Shown: piece by piece, positions 9,282-18,483 of the stretch
Layout: the number at the start of each line of letters is the position of its first letter
How positions within the stretch are numbered: position 1 is the stretch's first letter
From: an uncultured Paracoccaceae bacterium
GTDB lineage: Bacteria > Pseudomonadota > Alphaproteobacteria > Rhodobacterales > Rhodobacteraceae
Length of the DNA stretch: 64,000 bases
Reading direction: 5' to 3'
Assembly (NCBI GenBank): GCA_947503965.1
Contig: CANNFU010000006.1
Coordinates: 268,502 to 332,501, forward strand
Translations under genes and position numbers: made by a program
The notes under the pieces: model-generated
What the model was told of the DNA's origin: nothing
The model's database searches: none
What the model saw: only the letters and a program-made list of their open reading frames with translations

Positions 9282-9467
9282 TTTAGTTCAAGCCCTTAGC
9301 TATCTCTCTCGTGTACCCTCATCGGGGCGTTTACAGTTGCGTTTAGAATTCTGCCCTCGCGGTGGCGCTTTTCGCGCTTCAGTAAGTCGAGGGCTTCCGC
9401 GCGCTCAGCAGGCGAAACGGCGGCGTATTGTTCGATCACGGCTGCCGCATGTCTCACGCCGCGCATC

Positions 9468-10370
9468 CTATACAGGCTGACCCACAAGTTTTGCATCGAA
9501 CACCTGTTGCAGAACGCGCCCGAAAGCATCGGCACTGGGATGCCTGTCGCGTTGTGGTGGCAGGAAGTAGCCAAATGGCACGGCCATTTTATATCGCCAG
9601 GGAACGAGTGCGATGGCGGATGCAAGCTCGAGGTCAAGGGCTATCGGATCGGCAAAGGTGAACCCAAGTTTGCTTTGCACCAATCGGTAGGCCGCCGACC
9701 CCACTGAAACCTCATGCTTGATCACCAGTTTCACACCAGCCCGATCCATTGCCTGATCCACAATGCGTCGGATCACGGTTGAGTCGTCCAACGCGATGTA
9801 GGGGACATCAGCAAGATCAATGGGGCGCAGCTCATCCCGATCGGCGAGCGGGTGGTCTCGGGAAAGTGCCACGCATAGGTCGGTTGTGCCCAAAAGATTG
9901 GGTTTGATCCCCTCAACCGGGAGCGGGAGCGCCGAAATTCCCAGATCATAGCGATCATTCATGATGCGGCGGCCCAGATCACGCCTAGGATATATTTCCA
10001 GCTTTATCGCCGTGTCCGGTTCCAGTTCGGCGAAACGCGCAATGGCAGGCAGAACCAATCCGTTCACAATCCGTGTATGGCAGATCAGGCGCAATGGTTC
10101 CGGCGCATCGCTTTGAATTTGTGCAAAGAAATCGGGTATCTGGTCGACCTGTGCCAGAATGCGCAGGGCTTCGGGGTAGAACCGTTCGCCGGTCGGTGTT
10201 GGCTCCAATCGTTTTTTGTCACGTCGGAACAGGCTGACGCCAAATTCGTCTTCAAGGATTTGCAGTAACCGGCTGGCAGCAGACTGGCTCAGGTGCATCC
10301 GGTCGGCCGCACGGGCAAGCGTGCCTTCCTCCATGACAAGGGCGAACACCTTCAGGCTTTTGAGATTCAA
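9468..10370 (-). CDS. LysR family transcriptional regulator
   Basis: 300 residues. The winged helix-turn-helix occupies roughly residues 1-60 (LARAADRMHLSQSAASRLL), followed by the periplasmic-binding-like effector domain. It is transcribed divergently from the tctCBA/CoA-transferase operon with about 120 bases between them, the usual arrangement for a LysR activator of that operon. The inducer is presumably the transported carboxylate or its CoA ester (inference). Confidence 0.9.
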   Translation of the reverse strand: MNLKSLKVFALVMEEGTLARAADRMHLSQSAASRLLQILEDEFGVSLFRRDKKRLEPTPTGERFYPEALRILAQVDQIPDFFAQIQSDAPEPLRLICHTRIVNGLVLPAIARFAELEPDTAIKLEIYPRRDLGRRIMNDRYDLGISALPLPVEGIKPNLLGTTDLCVALSRDHPLADRDELRPIDLADVPYIALDDSTVIRRIVDQAMDRAGVKLVIKHEVSVGSAAYRLVQSKLGFTFADPIALDLELASAIALVPWRYKMAVPFGYFLPPQRDRHPSADAFGRVLQQVFDAKLVGQPV

Positions 10371-10382
10371 TTCGAAAAATCC

Positions 10383-10394
10383 GATTTATAAATC
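10383..10394. promoter_or_regulatory. 12-base perfect palindrome, candidate LysR box
   Basis: GATTTATAAATC is a perfect dyad 13 bases upstream of the LysR start and about 97 bases upstream of tctC. A palindrome of this size between a LysR gene and its divergent target is where autoregulation and activation sites usually lie. Binding is inferred. Confidence 0.45.
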
Positions 10395-10451
10395 TGATAA
10401 TTGCGTTTTTTCTATTCTATGGTCCCGTTTAAGGTCCAGTGATATTTCAAA

Positions 10452-10469
10452 GGTGCACTCAGATGCACC
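10452..10469. promoter_or_regulatory. GGTGCA-N6-TGCACC dyad upstream of tctC
   Basis: An inverted repeat with 6-base arms and a 6-base spacer, centred about 30 bases upstream of the tctC start and its GGAGG ribosome site. It could be a second operator or a leader hairpin. Confidence 0.35.
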
Positions 10470-10490
10470 CGGTGTTAGTGGGAGGAAAAC

Positions 10491-11456
10491 ATGAAACGTC
10501 GCGAATTCATCAAAACAGGTATATCTGCCGCAGCGGTGGGTGCTATCGCCGCACCGGCCTTGGCGGAATGGGCCCCGCGCCGCCCGATCAGTGCGATCTT
10601 GCCGTATTCTGCCGGTGGTGGCACCGATGCGCTGGCGCGCGCTGCCGCCGCATCTGCCGATGGTATCCTGCCGGTCCCGCTGGTCATCGTGAACAAGCCC
10701 GGATCGTCCGGCATCACCGGCGCGACCGAAGCTGCCGCCGCAAGGCCGGACGGGAACACAGTGATGGTCACGTCTGCCGGGTCATTCCTGCTGACGTCGA
10801 TGCTGCGCGATACCGATGTGAACCCGTTTGACAGCTTTGAGATCATCGCCCAGATCGGCAATCTGACCCCTGCCGTCATTGTGCCTGCCAATAGCCCGTT
10901 TCAATCTGTTCAGGACTTGGTGGATGCGGCAAATGCCAACCCCGGCAGCCTGCGATGGGCACATAACGGACGCGGTGGTTTCCACCATGTGGCCGGGCAA
11001 AGTTTTCTGAACCGCAACAGCCTGCAAGCACAGGATGTCCCGTTCAAAGGGGGTGGTCCAACCCGTGCCGCAGTGATTGGCGAACAGGTGGATTTTGCCT
11101 TTGTCGGTATTCAGCAGGCTGCAGGTTTTGAAAACGAACTGCGTGTGCTCGCTCTTGCTGCGCCAGAGCGTGACCCGGTCCGCGACGATGTTCCAACACT
11201 GCCAGAGCTTGGCTTTGACTATGTTGCCGTATCCTCACCCATCGTGTTTTTTGCACCGAACGGCACGGATCCAGCGATGATCTCCGGCATGGAAGCCGCG
11301 TTGAAAGAGATCACGGAAACTCAGCAATTTGCCGATATGATGCTGGAACGCGGCAATGTGCCTGCGTTCCTGAGCGGCGCGGAAACAGAAGCCCGATTGC
11401 GCCAGATGCAGGTTGACACCCAGCCGGTCATCGATGCGTTGAAAGAGCAGGGTTAG
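10491..11456 (+). CDS. tctC: Tripartite tricarboxylate transporter (TTT) substrate-binding protein
   Basis: 321 residues of the Bug/TctC family. The N-terminus MKRREFIKTG has a twin-arginine-type RRxFIK motif before a hydrophobic stretch and an APALA cleavage site, so Tat export is likely. TctC hallmarks follow: PYSAGGGTDALAR and the NKPGSSGITGA loop that grips a carboxylate. A GGGAGG ribosome site precedes the ATG. The periplasmic receptor feeds TctAB. The ligand is unknown, and Bug proteins bind diverse di- and tricarboxylates and aromatic acids. Confidence 0.9.
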   Translation: MKRREFIKTGISAAAVGAIAAPALAEWAPRRPISAILPYSAGGGTDALARAAAASADGILPVPLVIVNKPGSSGITGATEAAAARPDGNTVMVTSAGSFLLTSMLRDTDVNPFDSFEIIAQIGNLTPAVIVPANSPFQSVQDLVDAANANPGSLRWAHNGRGGFHHVAGQSFLNRNSLQAQDVPFKGGGPTRAAVIGEQVDFAFVGIQQAAGFENELRVLALAAPERDPVRDDVPTLPELGFDYVAVSSPIVFFAPNGTDPAMISGMEAALKEITETQQFADMMLERGNVPAFLSGAETEARLRQMQVDTQPVIDALKEQG

Positions 11457-11458
11457 AC

Positions 11459-11935
11459 TTGTCCGCAGGCCCCACTCCCGCCTCGCGGACCGTGGCCGTG
11501 GCGCTGATTCTTCTAGGGGTCGGCGCCACATTTACGAGCATGAACATCGCCTTGGACCAATACGGGCGCTGGGGTGCGCGCATTTTTCCATTGGCGGGAT
11601 CGCTATCGCTGGTGGCACTTGGCTTTGCAGAACTGTGGGGTGCACGCGGTAAACCAGCACCAACGCTAGATCGACAGCATCTGCCAGCCATTTTTGCACT
11701 GTTGGCTTTGGCGGTCGCCTATGTCTGGGTCATGGCCCAGTTTGGCTATCTGATCAGCACTGCATTGGCGGCACCACTGGCACTATGGATCTTCGGCGTG
11801 CGCAATGTGATCGGCCTGCTGGCTGCAGCCGTGTTATGCCCGGCAGCCTATCACCTGATCTTTTTTGAATTGTTGGGTGTCTTTCCGCCCTTTGGTCGCT
11901 GGTTTGACCTGCTTGATGTATTTGGTTGGTATTAA
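11459..11935 (+). CDS. tctB: TTT transporter small membrane subunit
   Basis: 158 residues, four predicted membrane helices, the standard size for TctB. The frame opens at a TTG two bases after the tctC stop, and no in-frame ATG fits the first helix better. TctB partners TctA in the inner membrane. It is followed by tctA after three bases. Confidence 0.86.
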   Translation: MSAGPTPASRTVAVALILLGVGATFTSMNIALDQYGRWGARIFPLAGSLSLVALGFAELWGARGKPAPTLDRQHLPAIFALLALAVAYVWVMAQFGYLISTALAAPLALWIFGVRNVIGLLAAAVLCPAAYHLIFFELLGVFPPFGRWFDLLDVFGWY

Positions 11936-11938
11936 ACG

Positions 11939-13447
11939 ATGGACATCTTTCCCGCTCTCGCCAGTGTTCTGAGCGATCCGGTCCTATTGGGCTGGGTGTT
12001 TCTGGCAGCCATCGTTGGCATGATTGTCGGCGCTATTCCGGGCCTGACGGCCTCGGCCGCGATTGCGATGCTTTTGCCCCTGACATTTTACATGGAGCCA
12101 CTTCCTGCGTTGGCGTTCCTTTATGTCATCGGCAAATCCGGGCGTTATGGCGGTTCGATTGCCGCGATCCTGTTCAATACACCCGGCACGGCAGCATCGG
12201 CAGCCACGCAGTTGGATGGCTATCCGCTCGCCCGCCAAGGCAAGGCAGGAAAGGCCATGAAAGTGGCGACCATATCATCGGTGATTGGCGACTTCATTGG
12301 TGAGATACTGCTGATCGTCGGGGTCGCATGGATCGCAACCATCGCGCTGAAACTCGGCCCGCCAGAGCTGTTTGCTGTCTATTTCGCGGCTTTCATCGTC
12401 ATTGGATCCGTGATTGGGAAATCTGTCACGCGCGGGCTGGCGTCAGCAGCTTTGGGTGTGCTGGTCGCCATGATCGGCCTTGATCCGATCAGTTCGACCG
12501 AGCGTTTCACCTTCGGCAGCTTTGATTTGACCAATGGGATCAGTCTGGTTCCCCTAATGATCGGAATCTTTGTATTGGGCGAGGTTTTTGCCCAGATCGA
12601 GGAACGCGGCAAGACAACCGAAATGGTTCCCGATGGTGATGATGCCGCGCGGAACAGGCTGACATGGGCAGAATACAAGCCGTGCATGCCGCATGTGATC
12701 CGGTCCTCATTCATCGGGGCCTTTATCGGGATGCTGCCCGGCCTTGGGTCGGCCATTGCGGCCTTTGTGGCCTATGGCGAAGGCAAGCGTCGCGCCAAGA
12801 ACCCGGATGATTGGGGCAAGGGCGCATTGGAAGGTGTGGCTGCACCAGAGGCGGCCAACAATGCTGTCAGCGGCCCGTCCATGGCGCCGCTTCTGACGCT
12901 GGGAATTCCGGGGTCCACCATTGGCGCGATCCTGATTGGGGTATTCCTGATCCATGGCATCCAGATTGGCCCAACCTTGTTTCTGACATCCCGAGACCTA
13001 GTCTATGCGCTTTTTGCCTGTGGGCTGATCGGCATTGCGATGTATGGGCTCATTGGCTTTTATGGTGCGGCATTCGTGGGGCGGTTCATCACGCGGATTC
13101 CAACGAAGGTGCTGTATCCGGTGATCTTTCTGACATCCTTTGTCGCGGCCTACACCTCGCGCGGGAACCTGTTTGATGTCTATGTCATGGTAGCTGCCGG
13201 GTTTTTGGGGTGGCTTATGCGCAAACTCGACTTCAACCCGGCGGCATTCGTCATTTCATTCGTTTTGGCAGGCGGCGCAGAGGAGGCATTTCGGCAAGCG
13301 CTTTTGTTGTCGGACAACGGTATGATGATATTCATTACACGGCCCATCGCGCTGCTCTTCCTCTTGATCGGGCTGACGGCACTGGCGGTCCGGGTCCGAA
13401 GCCTGAACCGGCAGTCGCGCGCCGTCGCGTTGGAGGAAGCGAGATGA
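11939..13447 (+). CDS. tctA: TTT transporter large membrane subunit
   Basis: 502 residues with about twelve hydrophobic segments. The conserved TctA cores are visible: GLTASAAIAMLLPLTFYM, the GGSIAAILFNTPGTAAS loop near residues 75-90 and LDGYPLARQGKAGKAM. It forms the transport channel with TctB. The stop overlaps the CoA-transferase start by 4 bases (ATGA), tying import to CoA activation. Confidence 0.92.
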   Translation: MDIFPALASVLSDPVLLGWVFLAAIVGMIVGAIPGLTASAAIAMLLPLTFYMEPLPALAFLYVIGKSGRYGGSIAAILFNTPGTAASAATQLDGYPLARQGKAGKAMKVATISSVIGDFIGEILLIVGVAWIATIALKLGPPELFAVYFAAFIVIGSVIGKSVTRGLASAALGVLVAMIGLDPISSTERFTFGSFDLTNGISLVPLMIGIFVLGEVFAQIEERGKTTEMVPDGDDAARNRLTWAEYKPCMPHVIRSSFIGAFIGMLPGLGSAIAAFVAYGEGKRRAKNPDDWGKGALEGVAAPEAANNAVSGPSMAPLLTLGIPGSTIGAILIGVFLIHGIQIGPTLFLTSRDLVYALFACGLIGIAMYGLIGFYGAAFVGRFITRIPTKVLYPVIFLTSFVAAYTSRGNLFDVYVMVAAGFLGWLMRKLDFNPAAFVISFVLAGGAEEAFRQALLLSDNGMMIFITRPIALLFLLIGLTALAVRVRSLNRQSRAVALEEAR

Positions 13448-14631
13448 CGGCACCTTTGGACGGCATTCGCGTGATTGACTGGACGCACGTATTGGCCGGG
13501 CCAGCCTGCTCCTACTATCTGGGCCTGTTGGGGGCCGAGGTGATCAAGGTCGAAAGCCTGAAGGGTGACGCGATGCGCCACCGGGGCGGGACCGACGCGG
13601 CGCTGGCTGCTGCGGGGATGAGTACAGCTTATCAGACACAGGGCGCGGGCAAGCAATCCATCGCGCTTGATCTGGAGGTCAATCAAGGGCGTGAAGTCTT
13701 TCACCGGTTGCTGACATCAGCGGATGTGCTGGTTGAAAACCATAGACCCTCCACGCTGGCCCGACTTGACCTGACAGAAGCCCATACACGGGCCATCAAT
13801 CCGCGGCTGATCCATTGCGCAATGACCGGATATGGCCGTGGCAACGCGATGGCGGATGTACCAGCGTATGACGTGAACATTCAGGCGATCAGCGGGTTGA
13901 TGGCGTTGACGGGCACTGACGAAAGCGGACCGATACGCACAGGGGCGCCGATTATTGATTACGCCACAGGTTTGGCAGGCGCGTTGGCCGTGACCTCTGC
14001 CCTGATGCAGCGGCATGCAACAGGGGAAGGTGCATTTGTCGACGTTTCAATGTTGGAGACCGCGTTCAGTCTTATGAGTTCGACGATTGCGGATTACAGA
14101 ATGACGGGAAAATTGCCCGAGCCCCGCGGGAATGCCGCCAACAGCCGCTCGCCTTCTTCCGGTATCTTTCCCTGTCTGTCAGGTCATATCAGCTTGGGGG
14201 TCAATGAAGAGGTGCAGTTTCAAAGGCTGGCAAATGCTGTCGGACGCAGCGATTGGCTCGACAATCCTGATTTTGCAGACCCCGTTTCGCGGGACAGAAA
14301 TCAGGGCGCGCTCTCAGACGCATTGGTGGGTGTGCTGGCACATCGCACGGCCGAGGAGTGGGAACAGATTTTCGTCGCTGCAGACGTACCGGCATCACGA
14401 CTGCGCACGCTGCCAGAAGCGTTAGAGATGGCGCCTGCAACGACGCGCGCGTTTGTAACCCGGGGCACAGCTGGAAATGTCGGTCTGCCATTCGCGATTG
14501 GAGGGGATGCATCGCCTGGCACCGCGAACGCCCCGCCAGCATTGGGGGCAGACACGACGAAAGTGCTTCGTGCCTTGGGATATTGCGAAGGCGAGGTCAA
14601 ATCGCTACGTGCCGCTGGGGCGGTTGTTTAA
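13444..14631 (+). CDS. CaiB/BaiF family (class III) CoA transferase
   Basis: 395 residues from the ATG at 13444, in the ATGA overlap with tctA. The earlier in-frame region lies inside tctA. Class III features: an N-terminal Rossmann part (VLAGPACSYYLGLLGAEVIK), NHRPSTLARL, and PAYDVNIQAISGLM, whose Asp is the catalytic residue forming acyl-aspartyl intermediates. It moves CoA between carboxylates, so it probably activates the acid imported by TctCBA. The preferred acid is unknown; the adjacent malonyl-CoA synthetase remnant hints at a small dicarboxylate. Confidence 0.88.
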   Translation: MTAPLDGIRVIDWTHVLAGPACSYYLGLLGAEVIKVESLKGDAMRHRGGTDAALAAAGMSTAYQTQGAGKQSIALDLEVNQGREVFHRLLTSADVLVENHRPSTLARLDLTEAHTRAINPRLIHCAMTGYGRGNAMADVPAYDVNIQAISGLMALTGTDESGPIRTGAPIIDYATGLAGALAVTSALMQRHATGEGAFVDVSMLETAFSLMSSTIADYRMTGKLPEPRGNAANSRSPSSGIFPCLSGHISLGVNEEVQFQRLANAVGRSDWLDNPDFADPVSRDRNQGALSDALVGVLAHRTAEEWEQIFVAADVPASRLRTLPEALEMAPATTRAFVTRGTAGNVGLPFAIGGDASPGTANAPPALGADTTKVLRALGYCEGEVKSLRAAGAVV

Positions 14632-14890
14632 GAACAGATCGCAACAGCGGTCGCGCAGCACCTTCTTCTGAACCTTTCCCCATCGTGTTGCGGGGCAGTT
14701 CATCAATCACCAACAGTTTGCCGGATACGTGAGCCGGACCAACATGTCGTGCATGGCGTCAAAAGTTGCGTCGAATCGTGAATTTCACCGCGCCCTTTGG
14801 CGTGACCACCTAAAACTGTTTCGCCGCGATCCGCATGCGGTATGCCAATCACGGCGCTTTCTCATACACCTGTTTGTGCGCCTTGCATTA
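14632..14890 (-). pseudogene. Decayed malonyl-CoA / acyl-CoA synthetase C-terminus (matB-like)
   Basis: No open gene lies here, but the minus strand reads in three frames through the C-terminal domain of a MatB-type adenylate-forming ligase. In order are ESAVIGIPHADRGETVL (about 14863-14812), then VVTPKGA after a frame change, then LLVIDELPRNTMGK (about 14719-14678) and, after a one-base shift, VQKKVLRDR and DLF. The PRNTMGKVQKK block carries the catalytic Lys of malonyl-CoA synthetase. In-frame stops and at least two frameshifts show it is dead, and the N-terminal two thirds are absent. It abuts the CoA-transferase end. Confidence 0.75.
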
Positions 14891-14909
14891 TCCGTCATTG
14901 TCCAGAAGA

Positions 14910-14940
14910 ACTTCAATCTTAAAATATTTTTACTTGAAGT
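14910..14940. promoter_or_regulatory. Nested palindrome, candidate MarR operator for the aminobenzoyl-CoA operon
   Basis: ACTTCAA (14910-14916) and TTGAAGT (14934-14940) flank the perfect palindrome AAAATATTTT (14921-14930), all sharing one centre to within a base. It is a strongly AT-rich island about 57-87 bases upstream of the first structural gene. A MarR gene is third in that operon, so this is the obvious candidate for its operator (inference). Confidence 0.5.
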
Positions 14941-14996
14941 AGTTTTTTGTCCGGATTAGCGTTTAAGCAATTGCACGTTTGCGGAGCGAAAGACCT

Positions 14997-17291
14997 ATGC
15001 GGATTGCATGCCTCGGCGGTGGACCGGCTGGTCTTTATTTCGGAATATCCATGAAGCTGCGTGACCCAAGCGCGGAGATTGTCGTCATAGAACGCAATCG
15101 CCCCGATGACACGTTCGGTTGGGGGGTTGTTCTGTCGGATGAGACGCTTGAAAATCTGACCAGCAATGATGCGATGAGCGCGGCCACTATCCGCGAACAT
15201 TTCGCGTACTGGGACGATGTGGCCCTTATCCATGATGGAAAGCGTACGGTATCAAGCGGACACGGCTTCTGTGGTATCGGACGCAAACAGCTATTGCTGA
15301 TCCTGCAAGACCGCGCACGCGCGCTAGGTGTCGAGATGCGGTTTGAGACCGAAGTCGAAGCCGCGTCTGCCTATATGGATGCATTCGACGTTGTCGTGGC
15401 CTCTGACGGGTTGAACTCCAGGACCCGGAAGGAACTTGCAGACACATTTCAGCCGGATATCGATCAGCGCCTTTGCCAGTTTGTATGGCTGGGCACGCAT
15501 CAGAAGTTTGACGATGCATTCACCTTCATCTTTGAGAATACCGACAAAGGCTGGGTCTGGGCACATGCCTATCAGTTCGATGATAAAACGGCGACTTTCA
15601 TCGTCGAATGTTCACAGAAAACCTTTGAAGCCTATGGTTTTGGCAGCCTGAGCCAAGAAGAGTCCATCGCCATCTGCGAAGATATTTTCAAGAAGCATCT
15701 GGGTGGCAACGCATTGATGACCAACGCACGCCATGTCCGCGGATCGGCCTGGCAGCGATTTCCCCGCGTGCTGTGCGAAAAATGGAACCATGAAAATGTC
15801 GTCTTGCTTGGAGATGCGGCCGCGACGGCGCATTTTTCCATCGGCTCCGGAACCAAATTGGCATTGGAAAGCGCAATCGCTCTGGCCGAATACATCACGA
15901 CAGAGGATACGCTGACCGCCGCATTCGCCCGCTATGAAGAGGAACGACGGCTGGAGGTCTTGCGTCTGCAATCGGCGGCGCGCAACTCTGTCGAATGGTT
16001 CGAGAATGTTGAGCGGTATCTGGGCCTGGATTCTGTACAGTTGAATTACGCGATGTTGACCAGGTCGCAGCGCATCAGCCATGAAAATCTGCGCGAACGC
16101 GATCCCAACAGTCTGGCAAGCGCTGAAGCGTGGTTCATGAAGCAGGCGGGCGCCGGTGCGAATACGCCTGCACGTGCGCCAATGTTTGCGCCGTTTCGCT
16201 TGCGTGACATGCAACTGAAAAACCGCATCGTGGTTTCGCCCATGGCTCAATACAAGGCCGTGAATGGCGCACCGACAGATTGGCATCTGATCCACTATGG
16301 CGAACGTGCCAAGGGCGGTGCAGGATTGGTCTATACCGAAATGACATGTGTGTCCGCTGACGGTCGGATCACGCCTGGTTGCCCGGGGCTGTATGATCCC
16401 GCGCACGAGGCCGCATGGGCGAGGCTGAACGCCTTTATTCATGCCGAGACACAGGCAAAGACATGTTGCCAGATCGGACATGCAGGCCGCAAAGGATCGA
16501 CGCGGGTCGGGTGGGACGGTATGGATATGCCCCTGAAATCGGGCAATTGGCCGTTGCTGTCAGCCTCTGCCATCGCATGGTCGGTCGAAAATGCAGTGCC
16601 CAAGGCAATGGATCGTCAGGATATGGATGCGGTCGTCGCGGAATTTGTGGCGGCGACGAAAATGGCCGACCGTGCAGATTTTGACATGATCGAATTACAC
16701 GCAGCGCACGGCTATCTGATCTCATCCTTCATTTCGCCACTGTCCAACATCCGCGATGATGAATATGGTGGATCGCTGGAAAACCGCATGCGCTATCCAC
16801 TGGAAGTCTTTGGCGCGATGCGCGCAGTTTGGCCAGAGGCAAAGCCAATGTCCGTCCGTATTTCCGCAAGTGATTGGGTGGATGAGGGCGGTGTGACGCC
16901 GCAAGAAGCTGTTGCGATTGCAGCGATGTTCGAAACGGCGGGTGCCGACATCATTGACGTGTCTGCCGGGCAAACCTCTCCAGACGCCAGGCCTGTCTAT
17001 GGACGGATGTTCCAAACGCCGTTTTCGGATCGTATCCGCAATGAAAAGGGGATCAAGACCATGGCGGTCGGCAACATTTATGAACCTGATCATGTGAACT
17101 CGATCCTGATGGCAGGTCGGGCCGATCTGGTCTGCCTTGCGCGCCCTCATCTGAACGATCCGTATTGGACGCTGCATGCTGCGACACATATCGGTGACCG
17201 TGCTGAAATCTGGCCGAAACCTTACGAGGCGGGACGAGATCAGGCATGGCGGTTGGCTGACCGCGAAGCAGAAATGGCGGGCAACGTATGA
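14997..17291 (+). CDS. Bifunctional 2-aminobenzoyl-CoA monooxygenase/reductase (salicylyl-CoA 5-hydroxylase/oxidoreductase type)
   Basis: 764 residues from the ATG at 14997 (an in-frame TTG lies 18 bases upstream; GGAG lies at 14983-14986). Two fused flavoenzymes are visible. Residues 1-380 are an FAD monooxygenase of the PHBH type (GGGPAGLY at 7-14, [16 protein letters not shown] motif). From about 396 there is an Old Yellow Enzyme-like NADH:flavin oxidoreductase ([38 protein letters not shown]). In Azoarcus evansii this fusion hydroxylates and then reduces 2-aminobenzoyl-CoA, destroying aromaticity without ring-cleaving dioxygenase. It heads the operon and overlaps the SDR gene by 4 bases. 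Confidence 0.9.
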   Translation: MRIACLGGGPAGLYFGISMKLRDPSAEIVVIERNRPDDTFGWGVVLSDETLENLTSNDAMSAATIREHFAYWDDVALIHDGKRTVSSGHGFCGIGRKQLLLILQDRARALGVEMRFETEVEAASAYMDAFDVVVASDGLNSRTRKELADTFQPDIDQRLCQFVWLGTHQKFDDAFTFIFENTDKGWVWAHAYQFDDKTATFIVECSQKTFEAYGFGSLSQEESIAICEDIFKKHLGGNALMTNARHVRGSAWQRFPRVLCEKWNHENVVLLGDAAATAHFSIGSGTKLALESAIALAEYITTEDTLTAAFARYEEERRLEVLRLQSAARNSVEWFENVERYLGLDSVQLNYAMLTRSQRISHENLRERDPNSLASAEAWFMKQAGAGANTPARAPMFAPFRLRDMQLKNRIVVSPMAQYKAVNGAPTDWHLIHYGERAKGGAGLVYTEMTCVSADGRITPGCPGLYDPAHEAAWARLNAFIHAETQAKTCCQIGHAGRKGSTRVGWDGMDMPLKSGNWPLLSASAIAWSVENAVPKAMDRQDMDAVVAEFVAATKMADRADFDMIELHAAHGYLISSFISPLSNIRDDEYGGSLENRMRYPLEVFGAMRAVWPEAKPMSVRISASDWVDEGGVTPQEAVAIAAMFETAGADIIDVSAGQTSPDARPVYGRMFQTPFSDRIRNEKGIKTMAVGNIYEPDHVNSILMAGRADLVCLARPHLNDPYWTLHAATHIGDRAEIWPKPYEAGRDQAWRLADREAEMAGNV

Positions 17292-18007
17292 GACGGGTTC
17301 TGGTCACAGGCGGCGGTAGTGGTATCGGACGAGCCATCGCGCAGGCATTTGCAGAGGCCGGCGAAAATGTGACCATCTGTGGTCGTCGGTCAGGGCCGCT
17401 GAAAGAGACAGCGCAAGGTTTCGAAATGACTGTCAAACAGGCCGACGTCACAAACGAGGCGTCAGTTGCGGCATTGTTCGAAGATCCGTTTGACGTGGTC
17501 GTGGCCAATGCGGGTATCGCGCGAAACGCAAAGCTGACGGATTTATCGTTGAAAGATTGGAATGACACCCTCAATGTGACGCTTACGGGCGTTTTCCTGA
17601 CCTTCCGTGCCGCTTTGCCTGGGCTTGCAAGTGGGGGACGGCTGATCGCAATAGCCTCTACCGCATCGTTGCAAGGCGGCGCGACACTCGCGGCCTATTC
17701 GGCCGCAAAACATGGAGTGCTGGGTCTTGTACGCTCAACTGCGAAGGAAGTTGCCAAACGCGGTGTGACCTGCAACGCGATCTGTCCTGGTTTTGTCGAC
17801 ACCGAAATGGCGACCGGCGCCGTGAGAGGCGTCGCGAAGAAATTCAATATCGACGAAAGCAAGGCCTTGGAAATGATCGTCGCAGCCAATCCGATGCACC
17901 GGTTGATTACCCCTCAGGAAGTTGCAGCAACCGCGGTGTTTCTTGCATCACCGGGCGCTGCGTCCATTAACGGCCATGCCTTAAGCGTTTCGGGAGGTGA
18001 GATATGA
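17288..18007 (+). CDS. SDR family oxidoreductase of the aminobenzoyl-CoA operon
   Basis: 239 residues. TGGGSGIG at 7-14 binds the nucleotide, with NAG, catalytic Ser near 124 and Y137-x-x-x-K141 (YSAAK). Its best role from context is a 3-hydroxyacyl-CoA-type dehydrogenase acting on the dearomatised ring or later beta-oxidation intermediates (inference). It overlaps the preceding gene and the marR gene by 4 bases each. Confidence 0.88.
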   Translation: MRRVLVTGGGSGIGRAIAQAFAEAGENVTICGRRSGPLKETAQGFEMTVKQADVTNEASVAALFEDPFDVVVANAGIARNAKLTDLSLKDWNDTLNVTLTGVFLTFRAALPGLASGGRLIAIASTASLQGGATLAAYSAAKHGVLGLVRSTAKEVAKRGVTCNAICPGFVDTEMATGAVRGVAKKFNIDESKALEMIVAANPMHRLITPQEVAATAVFLASPGAASINGHALSVSGGEI

Positions 18008-18483
18008 GTGCCCAATTGGCACAGATGCCGCTTGAAAAGCCATCAAAGGAACGACTGCGTCTTTGGCTGCGCATGTTGAAGACCACCCGATTGATCGAGG
18101 CAAAGTTGCGCGAGAAATTTCGGGAAGAGTTCGATACCACCCTTCCGCGTTTTGATGTGCTTGCGGCGCTGTCTCGCTTTGAGGATGGTCTGAAGATGAC
18201 CGAGATTTCCGGCGTGCTCAGGGTATCAAATGGCAATGTGACAGGCATTGTCGATCGCTTGGCAGATGATGGCCATCTGGTGCGTGTTTCGGTTCCCGGC
18301 GACAGGCGCGCATCCCGCGTCAGGATGACCCAAAAAGGCCGCGAAGAGTTTTCCAGGCAAGCGGCAGCGCACGAGAGATGGATCGCCGATCTTTTGGGTC
18401 AGTTTTCTGCTGAACAGGCACGCGCAATCGCGATTGAATTCACTGTCCCCGGCACAGCTCTGGAGGGTTCAAATGCGCAGTGA
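18004..18483 (+). CDS. MarR family transcriptional regulator
   Basis: 159 residues, a winged-helix MarR protein. The recognition part is [20 protein letters not shown] and the wing is [16 protein letters not shown]. It is embedded inside the catabolic operon, so it is probably autoregulated with it. MarR repressors of aromatic-acid pathways typically respond to the CoA thioester, here presumably 2-aminobenzoyl-CoA (inference). The nested dyad at 14910-14940 is its likely operator. It overlaps the next gene by 11 bases. Confidence 0.9.
   Translation: MSAQLAQMPLEKPSKERLRLWLRMLKTTRLIEAKLREKFREEFDTTLPRFDVLAALSRFEDGLKMTEISGVLRVSNGNVTGIVDRLADDGHLVRVSVPGDRRASRVRMTQKGREEFSRQAAAHERWIADLLGQFSAEQARAIAIEFTVPGTALEGSNAQ

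Noticed and set aside
9296..9466. Open frame on the minus strand between the LysR gene and tRNA-Cys reading GVRHAAAVIEQYAAVSPAE, with protein-like composition next to a tRNA
   Set aside because: It has no ribosome site and no recognisable family, overlaps the LysR end when extended, and shows no integrase motif or duplicated tRNA end. An integrated-element remnant cannot be supported.
15612..16481. 289-residue minus-strand frame opposite the bifunctional monooxygenase/reductase
   Set aside because: The plus-strand gene has clear FAD and OYE motifs throughout; the minus frame has none.
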